Assembly (NCBI GenBank): GCA_002429115.1
Contig: DIYS01000209.1
Span: forward strand, 1 to 64,000
Reading direction: 5' to 3'
DNA length: 64,000 nt
DNA from: Saccharicrinis sp. UBA6048
Lineage (GTDB): Bacteria; Bacteroidota; Bacteroidia; Bacteroidales; Marinilabiliaceae
The notes beneath the pieces were generated by a model. That model searched no databases. It was not told the origin of the DNA and was given only the letters and a program-made list of their open reading frames with translations. The position numbers were made by a program, and so were the translations under genes. This document shows, piece by piece, positions 35,246 through 42,579 of the stretch (position 1 is its first letter; every line of letters begins with the position of its first letter).

Positions 35246-35776
35246 TTAAATCGCTGAAAGGAAAGCTAGCGATTTTTCAATCGGTGAATACTTGACGTCT
35301 TTTTTTACTATACGTCCTTCGCCATCAATAAGAATATTAATGGGATTGTTGATTTTGTACAGCTTGCTAATATTGCCTTCTGTACCCATGAAATCGCATA
35401 TGTGCATAAAGTTCATGGTTTCATCCTGCTCAATAGCTAAGTTAAGTGGTGCTTTAAAGCGATCGAGAGATATGCTGACAATTACCATCTCCTGTCCATT
35501 GTTGAAACGTTCATTTTTGTACGTTTCAAGCATTTGGTTAAAATGATAATTATTCATTCTCGATTGCGCATCATAGGAGGCCCAAAAATTAAGAAGAACC
35601 ATTTTACCTTCAAGTTCTCTTAAATTAAAAGCCGTACCATCGATGAGCTCGGTTTCAAACGCAGGTGCTTTATTTCCGGCGTCTAAACCAACCAATGCTT
35701 CTTCGTTTATGTCGATAAACGATAAAAAGCCTAAGCCCACAATTACAGTAGCTAATCCTAATTTTAGCTGCTTCAT
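35246..35776 (-). CDS. TlpA-like thioredoxin-fold protein lacking the CxxC cysteines
   Basis: Protein of 176 residues with the same fold and length as its downstream neighbour: a signal-like N terminus (LGLATVIVGLGFLSFIDI), FELREL-type beta strands, LLNFWAS, and the cis-Pro loop NNPINILID. At the active site, where the paralogue has CGPC, it reads DAQS (Asp69, Ser72). It therefore cannot do dithiol chemistry, although the fold looks intact. It is the first gene of the pair (19-bp gap). A candidate promoter lies about 115 bp upstream. Possible roles are substrate binding or modulation of the active partner, both inferences. Confidence 0.87.
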   Translation of the reverse strand: MKQLKLGLATVIVGLGFLSFIDINEEALVGLDAGNKAPAFETELIDGTAFNLRELEGKMVLLNFWASYDAQSRMNNYHFNQMLETYKNERFNNGQEMVIVSISLDRFKAPLNLAIEQDETMNFMHICDFMGTEGNISKLYKINNPINILIDGEGRIVKKDVKYSPIEKSLAFLSAI

Positions 35777-35889
35777 GATACGATTGATTGAATTAAAAAT
35801 CTTTGTAAAGTTTCAGAAAAATATACGAACAATCTATTCTTTTTAGATGAACATGCTGTATTCTGTGATGAGTGGGTGTTTTTCAGGTG

Positions 35890-35920
35890 CAAAGTTAAAA
35901 TCAGGACCTGAACCGGGCAA
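35890..35920 (-). promoter_or_regulatory. Candidate promoter for the TlpA-like pair
   Basis: Reading leftward: TTG (35920-35918), 20 bp, then TAACTTTG (35897-35890), a good fit to the Bacteroidota -33/-7 pattern. The remainder of the 325-bp gap 35777-36101 shows no gene. Confidence 0.5.
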
Positions 35921-36101
35921 TTTTAACGGTCTTGTTTATTTGAAATCTATTTTTATATTAGTCGGTAATTAGATTTAATATGCAGAATAGTAGTCATTTA
36001 CAGTATGGAGTTGTTTGGTTTTTATGGATAGAATCAGTCTAAATAGGTCACCTTTGGCCTATTTTAATATTAATAATTGTTAGAAAAACTTAAAAGGTTT
36101 C

Positions 36102-37406
36102 TTAGGTGCGTTTGATTTTTGCCCCAAGCTTTTGAAGTCTTACATCAATATTCTGATACCCTCGGTCAATTTGCTCAATATTCTGAATCGTGCTTTTACC
36201 CTGGGCAGATAAAGCAGCTATCAGCAACGCAACTCCGGCACGTATATCCGGTGAGCTCAAATTGGCTCCTCTCAGGCAATTTTCTTTATTTAAACCGATG
36301 ACGGTGGCACGGTGAGGATCACATAAAATGATTCTCGCACCCATGTCAATTAGTTTATCAACAAAGAATAAGCGGCTTTCAAACATTTTTTGATGAATCA
36401 AAACGCTGCCTTTTGCCTGTGTGGCGACTACAAGAAATACACTTAAAAGGTCAGGTGTTAGTCCCGGCCATGGTGCATCGGCAATCGTCATTATAGAGCC
36501 ATCAATAAAGGTGTCTATCTCATAATGATCTTGTGCCGGTATGTAAATATCATCACCTTTTATCTCCAACTGAATGCCCATTCGTTGAAACATCATTGGG
36601 ATAATGCCAAGGTGATCGATACCTACATTTTTAATGGTAATCTCTGATCCGGTCATGGCAGCCATACCAATAAAACTACCCACCTCAATCATGTCCGGTA
36701 AAATGGTATGCTTACATCCATTTAAGCTTTTCACACCTTCAATTTCCAATAGGTTAGAGCCTACGCCGCTAATTGTCGCGCCCATTGAAATGAGCATTCT
36801 TGATAACTGCTGAAGGTATGGTTCGCAGGCTGCATTATATATGGTTGTTTTGCCTGGAGTTAAAGCTGCGGCCATTAAAATGTTGGCTGTTCCGGTAACC
36901 GATGCTTCATCCAAAAGCATGTAGGTACCTTTCATTTCTGATGCTTCAACGGTGTAGAATATATCTTCCGCATCAAAATTAAATTTGGCACCCAATTTTT
37001 CAAATCCGATAAAATGCGTATCCAATCGGCGTCGCCCGATTTTATCGCCGCCAGGTTTTGGGAAATAAGCTTTGCCAAAGCGAGCCAATAAAGGACCCAT
37101 GATCATGATTGAGCCTCTGAGTGAAGAAGCTCTTTTTTTGAATGCTTTGCTTTGAAGAAATTCCAGGTTGACATCTTTGGCTGTAAACTCGCATGTGTTT
37201 CTGTTAAGACGGTTTACGTGAACGCCCATTTCAGCCAATAAGTCGATCAGGTTATTCACATCAACAATATCAGGGATGTTGTTGATTGTTACTTTTTGTG
37301 GAGTAAGAAGTACCGCGCAGATAACTTGCAATGCTTCATTTTTTGCTCCTTGGGGAATAATCTCACCACTTAACTTGTGGCCACCTTCAATTTCAAAGCA
37401 ATTCAT
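36102..37406 (-). CDS. murA: UDP-N-acetylglucosamine 1-carboxyvinyltransferase
   Basis: First committed enzyme of peptidoglycan synthesis, 434 residues, joining phosphoenolpyruvate to UDP-GlcNAc in the cytoplasm. Lys22 (GAKNEAL) and the conserved Arg in RRLDTH are present, along with the C-terminal LSSPDIRAGVALLIAALSAQG. The flexible loop has Asp121 (KPGGDKIGRRRLDTH) where E. coli MurA has the catalytic Cys115, the residue attacked by fosfomycin. Cys-to-Asp MurA from mycobacteria and chlamydia is active and fosfomycin-resistant, so intrinsic resistance is expected. It is 34 bp downstream of the DUF4290 gene in the same orientation. Confidence 0.96.
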   Translation of the reverse strand: MNCFEIEGGHKLSGEIIPQGAKNEALQVICAVLLTPQKVTINNIPDIVDVNNLIDLLAEMGVHVNRLNRNTCEFTAKDVNLEFLQSKAFKKRASSLRGSIMIMGPLLARFGKAYFPKPGGDKIGRRRLDTHFIGFEKLGAKFNFDAEDIFYTVEASEMKGTYMLLDEASVTGTANILMAAALTPGKTTIYNAACEPYLQQLSRMLISMGATISGVGSNLLEIEGVKSLNGCKHTILPDMIEVGSFIGMAAMTGSEITIKNVGIDHLGIIPMMFQRMGIQLEIKGDDIYIPAQDHYEIDTFIDGSIMTIADAPWPGLTPDLLSVFLVVATQAKGSVLIHQKMFESRLFFVDKLIDMGARIILCDPHRATVIGLNKENCLRGANLSSPDIRAGVALLIAALSAQGKSTIQNIEQIDRGYQNIDVRLQKLGAKIKRT

Positions 37407-37440
37407 AACAGAGGTTTAGTTTGAATGGATGTGGGCGTGC

Positions 37441-38043
37441 TTATTTTTTCTTTCGAGGGTTGTACTTTTGCTTTTTCTTGTTGTTGCGGTTCTGATTATA
37501 CTCTTTGAATTCTGTCAGTTTGGTATCTTCAGCAACAACCAGCTGGCCTTTTGATAAGCGTTTTAAATCATCAAAAATACGCTCATCTGTCACAGAGTCT
37601 TTATTCCAGATAAATAACGACTTTTTCATGTGATTAGCAATCATAACAACAAGATGCTTTCTTTCAGTTTCATCTTCCAGTTTAATTGCCTGTTCAATTA
37701 GTTTTTCAACTAACTCACCATAGTGCATGTAACTGATCCTGCTATTTTTATATGGTATCTTATCAGGGCGCTTGGTTAATGTTTCTTTGGTCAATAACTC
37801 ATATGGGTAATCAATATCAAGTTGAAAATCTGACATGATTGCCAGGTGATCCCATAATTTATGCTTAAAGTCATTGACATCACGAAGGTGAGGAAACATG
37901 TTTCCCATAATGCCAATAATCGTTTTGGCACATTTTGTACGTTCTTCCCGATCCTCAATGGTGATCGCATGATCCACCATTTTCTGAACATGACGGCCAT
38001 ATTCTGGCAGAATCAAATTTTTACGATTAGAATTGTAATCCAT
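37441..38043 (-). CDS. DUF4290 protein
   Basis: Protein of 200 residues matching a Bacteroidota-restricted family, DUF4290: it begins MDYNSNRKNLILPEYGRHVQKMVDHAI and contains IIGIMGNMFPHLRDVNDFKHKLWDHLAIMSDF split across its middle. It is soluble and helical, with a strongly basic C terminus (RNNKKKQKYNPRKKK), suggesting nucleic-acid contact. No function is known to me. It lies immediately upstream of murA, an adjacency that I recall from other Bacteroidota genomes, which would suggest a link to cell-wall synthesis; this is inference. Confidence 0.88.
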   Translation of the reverse strand: MDYNSNRKNLILPEYGRHVQKMVDHAITIEDREERTKCAKTIIGIMGNMFPHLRDVNDFKHKLWDHLAIMSDFQLDIDYPYELLTKETLTKRPDKIPYKNSRISYMHYGELVEKLIEQAIKLEDETERKHLVVMIANHMKKSLFIWNKDSVTDERIFDDLKRLSKGQLVVAEDTKLTEFKEYNQNRNNKKKQKYNPRKKK

Positions 38044-38176
38044 TAATTGGTATTAAAATCTTACTTGTTTTATAAATCCTTCAAACGGGGTAGTTCTACG
38101 GAATTTTATTTTTATAATCCCTATCAGAGGTGTGTTACCTAGCTGTTTTTTAGAGAGGTAACCGAATGGCACAAAA

Positions 38177-40459
38177 CTAAGGCAAAATTTTTAGTTTGGC
38201 AAATTTGAGTAATAATTGTTTTTGGCCAGCATTAATAAAGTTAACAGTGGCCTTGGTATTGGGAGCCATGCCTTCAATATTAACGACTTCGCCTTGTCCA
38301 AAGCGCTCATGCTCAACCTTCATGCCCTTCTGGATTTCATTGGCATCAGCCGCCTTAAAGTTTATCTTCGGTTTTGCCTGTCCTGCCTGCGATGTATAGT
38401 TCATCTTGATGCGTGGCTTTGGAGCAGCAGACGACTGGTTCTGATTAAACGATTTCCGGAAGGCAGGTTGAGGACGTTCATTACTCACAAAATCTTCAGG
38501 GTTAATATCCAGGTATTGTTGATCGATATCCGCGATGAAGCGACTCGGTCGGCTATATGTCAATTCACCATACTTATACCTTGACCTTGCAAATGAGATG
38601 GTGGCGTTATTCTCAGCTCGCGTAACGGCCACATAAAAAAGGCGTCGTTCTTCTTCAAGATCTTTTTCGCTTTCGGCCGATTGTGCGCCCGGAAATAATC
38701 CTTCTTCAACACCAACAATGTATACATTCTTAAACTCCAATCCTTTGGCTGAGTGGATCGTCATTAAAGTTACTTTATTAATGTCGTCGGCTTTTTCGTT
38801 ATCCTGATCTGTTAATAAAGCAACATCCTCCAGGAAGTTAACCAGGTTGGCCGGTTCACCTTCCTCTTGTTTCGATTCGGTAAAATCTTTGATGCCGTTT
38901 AATAATTCATCGATATTGTCTATGCGCCCTTGACCTTCTATCGATTTATCGTTATGAAGGTCTTTCATAATGCCACTGGCCGATGCAATTTCAGCAGCTA
39001 GTTCATAGGCCGACAGGTTCTCTAATTGCGCTTTAAACTGTGCAATGAGTGCTACAAAATTAGCCAGCTTTTTTTGCGTACCGGCATTGATGCCGATCTG
39101 ACCAATGTTAGGATTAATAAGAATATTCCATAAACTTTGGTCGTTTGAGTCAGCTGCAGAAGTTATTTTATCCATGGTTGTTTTACCAATGCCTCTGGCC
39201 GGATAATTAATAACACGTTTAAGAGCTTCCTGATCCGCCGGATTGATGGTAAGCCTGAAATAGGCTAACAGATCTTTAATCTCTTTTCGCTGATAGAACG
39301 ACAGGCCTCCATATATTTTATAAGGTAAGTTTTTCTTACGTAAGGCTTCCTCAAAAACCCTTGATTGAGCATTGGTGCGATATAGAATGGCGAAATCTTT
39401 ATAATCAAAATGATCTTTCATTCGCTTCTCAAAAATATCATTTGTAATTATAAAGCCCTCTTCCACATCGGAGTATGCTTTCAAAACGCGAACCGGGTTA
39501 CCAACATCATTGGCCGAAAAAACGTTTTTCTGTAATTGGTTAGCATTCTTGGCAATGATACTATTGGCAGCATTCACAATGTTTTGCGACGATCGATAAT
39601 TTTGTTCTAGTTTAAACAGCTTATAGCCGGGGTAATCGTTTCTGAAATTAAGGATGTTCTCAATTTTTGCACCGCGGAAACTGTAGATACTTTGGGCATC
39701 ATCGCCCACCACGCAAATATTCTGATGTTTCTCAGCAAGCTTTTTAATGATCAGGTACTGAGAGTAGTTAGTATCCTGATACTCGTCGACCATCACGTAG
39801 TCAAACTGATTCTGATATTTTTTCAGGACGTCTGGAAAATCACGAAATAGAATATTGGTATTCAACAGCAAATCATCAAAATCCATCACACCCGATTTAT
39901 AGCACTCTTTCATGTATTGTGCATATATCTCATAGATCATTGGCATTTGCGATGCTTTATCGTGTGACGTTCGATTGACATCGCGGGCATAAACCACAGG
40001 CGTCACCAAATCATTTTTGGCAGCAGAAATCCTTGATAAAACGCTTCCTGGCTTGTATGCTTTTTCGTTAAGCTTCATTTTTTTGACAATGCTCTTGATC
40101 AGATTCTTTGAATCCTGAGTGTCGTAAATGGTGAAGGATGATGGGTAACCAAGGTGTTTCGATTCAAATCGCAGGATACGGGCAAATATCGAGTGGAACG
40201 TTCCCATCCATAAGCTATTGGCATTATGTTGCCCAACGACAGAGCCAATACGCTCTTTCATTTCTTTAGCAGCTTTATTGGTAAATGTTAGTGCCAACAC
40301 CCTGTAAGGTTTAACATCCTGCTGCAATAAATGAGCAATCCGAAATGTTAATACACGTGTTTTTCCAGAGCCTGCACCTGCTATCACCAAAGAAGGGCCT
40401 TCTGTTTCTATCACGGCACTTTTTTGTGCCTCATTCAATCCCGCTAAATAATTCTGCAC
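38177..40459 (-). CDS. UvrD/PcrA-type ATP-dependent DNA helicase
   Basis: Superfamily 1A 3'-to-5' helicase of about 760 residues for DNA repair and clearing of stalled forks. Motif I is GAGSGKTRVLT, motif II VDEYQDTNYSQ, with VGDDAQSIYSFRGA (III) and the C-terminal TIHSAKGLEFKNVYIVGVEEG and EEERRLFYVAVTRA (V/VI). The tail ends in a PcrA/UvrD C-terminal Tudor-like segment (GMKVEHERFGQGEVVNIEG). An ATG at 40519 adds 20 residues, but the homology starts at the GTG at 40459 (QNYLAGLNEAQK), and a TATTTTTG -7-like element lies between them (40500-40493), so I prefer 40459. Confidence 0.94.
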   Translation of the reverse strand: MQNYLAGLNEAQKSAVIETEGPSLVIAGAGSGKTRVLTFRIAHLLQQDVKPYRVLALTFTNKAAKEMKERIGSVVGQHNANSLWMGTFHSIFARILRFESKHLGYPSSFTIYDTQDSKNLIKSIVKKMKLNEKAYKPGSVLSRISAAKNDLVTPVVYARDVNRTSHDKASQMPMIYEIYAQYMKECYKSGVMDFDDLLLNTNILFRDFPDVLKKYQNQFDYVMVDEYQDTNYSQYLIIKKLAEKHQNICVVGDDAQSIYSFRGAKIENILNFRNDYPGYKLFKLEQNYRSSQNIVNAANSIIAKNANQLQKNVFSANDVGNPVRVLKAYSDVEEGFIITNDIFEKRMKDHFDYKDFAILYRTNAQSRVFEEALRKKNLPYKIYGGLSFYQRKEIKDLLAYFRLTINPADQEALKRVINYPARGIGKTTMDKITSAADSNDQSLWNILINPNIGQIGINAGTQKKLANFVALIAQFKAQLENLSAYELAAEIASASGIMKDLHNDKSIEGQGRIDNIDELLNGIKDFTESKQEEGEPANLVNFLEDVALLTDQDNEKADDINKVTLMTIHSAKGLEFKNVYIVGVEEGLFPGAQSAESEKDLEEERRLFYVAVTRAENNATISFARSRYKYGELTYSRPSRFIADIDQQYLDINPEDFVSNERPQPAFRKSFNQNQSSAAPKPRIKMNYTSQAGQAKPKINFKAADANEIQKGMKVEHERFGQGEVVNIEGMAPNTKATVNFINAGQKQLLLKFAKLKILP

Positions 40460-40596
40460 CTTGTAAGTATTTGAAAAATCCTGTTTACAATGCAAAAATA
40501 AAAGTTCATTTGAATACATCTCATTGATAATGTAATATTCTTATCCTTTTTATCGTTAGAAGATTTATTATAGCTTTGAAATAAAATAGGAATGAA

Positions 40597-40777
40597 GTGA
40601 TAAGTGAAAATCTAATAGTGAAAAGTGAAAATGAAAAGAGGATCGCAACTTAATAGGCAAGCTGTAAGTTTAAGATGCGAGCTTTGAATCGTGAAGGAAG
40701 ATAGATGACTGATGACCGATGACGGAGGACGAGGAGTTAAGAATGAAAAGTGAAGAGTGAAAAGTGATTAGTGGGAT
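40597..40777. repeat. Three runs of heptanucleotide repeats
   Basis: Within a 370-bp gene-free stretch: GTGATAA, GTGAAAA, TCTAATA, GTGAAAA, GTGAAAA at 40597-40631; GATGACT, GATGACC, GATGACG, GAGGACG at 40704-40731; GTGAAGA, GTGAAAA, GTGATTA, GTGGGAT at 40750-40777. All have a 7-bp period. A TAGCTTTG at 40571-40578 could be a -7 element for the downstream gene. Confidence 0.75.
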
Positions 40778-40891
40778 GTAAAGGCTCGAATTTGACACTT
40801 AGCTAATAGTCAATGATCTATTCATGATGATAGATGAAATTCATAAGTAAAAAATGATACTACCATACCTAATTAACTCAAATAAAATATA

Positions 40892-42112
40892 ATGCCAACA
40901 ATACAATTTATAACAGTACGCCGCATTTTTACAGTATTTTTTCTCCTGCTTGTTGCATGGCAAATGAATGCACAAATTACATCTAACGATGCTTTTTATT
41001 CTGAATCAACAGAGTATGGTGGAGGAGCTGTTGAAGATCCGATCTTTTTTTATTCAAATATGGTAAGTTCAATTCTGACTGCACCTACAGGAACAGGAGC
41101 ATCATATCAATGGTATCAATACTCTACAAGCAATAAGGCTTTTGAAATAATTGTTAGTGCAACAAATCAGTCTTTAAATATCAATAGTGAAGGGGGGTAT
41201 CGAGTGCTTGTTGATGGAACTGAGAATTATTACTGCTGGAATTTTGTGCCTCAAAATCAGCTTGATTCAATAGGAACTACGCCTGATAAAGAAGCGTGTA
41301 ATAACCTTCGTTTGACAGCTTATGTTACTAAGCCTCTGATTTATTATAATCACCATAGGTCAGATGCTCCGGCTATTAATGTTGATTATGGCTTTATTTG
41401 GAGTTCAATTCCTTCAGGACCGATGGATGGTGTTACGGAGTATACCAAGCAAATTTCCGCACCAACTGAAGATACTGACTATTCAGTTGTGTTTGGTGAG
41501 AAGTTTATAGGTGGTATTCAACCTGGTAACGAAGATAAATCTTATATCTCAATTGCCGTAGAGGCAAGCTATAGTTTTGAGTCGGAAAGTACTTCTGATA
41601 ATGAAGCTACCGAAGGATCGGCGCCGATGGTGGTGCGATTTACTGATGAGTCAAAAGGCGGTGTTACTGATTGGGAATGGACGTTCGGCGAAGCAGGTAA
41701 AGATTTTATTGCTGATCCTATTTTTACTTTTCAGAAGTTCGGGGAATATCCTGTTACTTTGAAGGTACGAAACATGGAAACAGAATGTGAAGATGAAATA
41801 ACACAAGAGACATTTAATGTGCAGGAAATGATAGTGGCGGCACCTAATGCCTTTACGCCATTTAGCAGTCCGGGCGAGAATGATGAGTTTAAAGTAGTGT
41901 ATCGCTCAGTCGCTAAGTTTACCATGCTAATCTATAACCGTTGGGGAAGAAAAGTCTATCAAAGTAGTAATCCTGCAGCAGGATGGGATGGACGTATTGG
42001 TAATCAAAAAGCTGAGCCTGGCGTGTATTTCTACCGTATTGAGGCCGAGAGTTACAACAAAGAAGAAAAGAAGATTCAGCTGGAGGGCGCTGTACATTTG
42101 ATCGTTAATTAG
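40892..42112 (+). CDS. Secreted PKD-domain protein with type B T9SS sorting domain
   Basis: Exported protein of 406 residues. It has a signal peptide (about 1-29, ending WQMNAQ). An immunoglobulin-like N-terminal part precedes a PKD domain (about 235-310) with APMVVRFTDESKGGVTDWEWTF and FQKFGEYPVTLKVRN. The last 90 residues (PNAFTPFSSPGEND to EGAVHLIVN, with YNRWGRKVYQS and GVYFYRIEAE) are the gliding-motility-associated CHU_C domain, a type B T9SS sorting signal. Such proteins are exported with PorP/SprF-like partners; none is adjacent. Function on the surface is unknown. Its upstream region consists of heptamer repeats and its downstream region is the GC-rich element. Confidence 0.88.
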   Translation: MPTIQFITVRRIFTVFFLLLVAWQMNAQITSNDAFYSESTEYGGGAVEDPIFFYSNMVSSILTAPTGTGASYQWYQYSTSNKAFEIIVSATNQSLNINSEGGYRVLVDGTENYYCWNFVPQNQLDSIGTTPDKEACNNLRLTAYVTKPLIYYNHHRSDAPAINVDYGFIWSSIPSGPMDGVTEYTKQISAPTEDTDYSVVFGEKFIGGIQPGNEDKSYISIAVEASYSFESESTSDNEATEGSAPMVVRFTDESKGGVTDWEWTFGEAGKDFIADPIFTFQKFGEYPVTLKVRNMETECEDEITQETFNVQEMIVAAPNAFTPFSSPGENDEFKVVYRSVAKFTMLIYNRWGRKVYQSSNPAAGWDGRIGNQKAEPGVYFYRIEAESYNKEEKKIQLEGAVHLIVN

Positions 42113-42164
42113 CAAATTTTCAATTAATTACTTGATATCCTACAATAGGAAGAGTCTCTGGTTT

Positions 42165-42484
42165 TCAATGATTTATTTCTGCTGCGCTGCAACTTCCAAT
42201 GGTTAGCCGTGAAGGCTTCTGACTGCTCTGCAAGTTCTGTTGGGTTGCCGGGACGGCCTCCTTCTATTCTGACATAACACCTGGGGAACCCAATACGTCT
42301 ACCTGCTGCAGTACGCGACCAACCGGGTAACGACACGGCACCTGCAGTGCAGCAGGCATTGATCACCGGTGATCACAAGCTACCTGCAGTATAGCAGATA
42401 TTGATCTCCGGCGCCGACAAGTAACCTGTAGTACAGCCACAGTCCATTCTGGCAACCCCAATGCCCATGGCAATAAATCAATGG
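42165..42484. repeat. GC-rich element with 42-bp tandem repeats, bounded by inverted ends
   Basis: Bounded by CAATGATTTATT (42166-42177) and its near-complement AATAAATCAATG (42472-42483; 11 of 12 pairing). Inside, imperfect units starting ACCTGC or ACCTGT recur at 42301, 42340, 42382 and 42424, period 39-42 bp, each containing AGTA or AGTG then CAG. One unit holds the perfect 16-bp palindrome TGATCACCGGTGATCA (42360-42375). I count 101 G or C in 42241-42420 (56 percent), well above the AT-rich surroundings. No coding signal is apparent. It may be a non-autonomous mobile element or structured RNA locus. Confidence 0.5.
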
Positions 42485-42549
42485 AATAGCTAAGCATAGC
42501 GAGATTTAATTCCGATAAAGTCCAACAATTCACAAATTATTAGACATAA

Positions 42550-42575
42550 AAAGAGAGGGCCGTAACCCTCTCTTT
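42550..42575 (-). terminator. Intrinsic terminator of the EF-G paralogue
   Basis: Arms AAAGAGAGGG (42550-42559) and CCCTCTCTTT (42566-42575), ten perfect pairs and a 6-nt loop, immediately after the leftward stop at 42580. Confidence 0.88.
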
Positions 42576-42579
42576 CTAT

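Noticed and set aside
42124..42366. 80-codon leftward frame over the GC-rich element
   Set aside because: The frame follows from the high GC and repeats; the product has no domain, signal or coding-like composition.
42301..42460. Possible CRISPR array
   Set aside because: Units are imperfect along their entire 42-bp length, with no constant-repeat/variable-spacer alternation and no cas genes.
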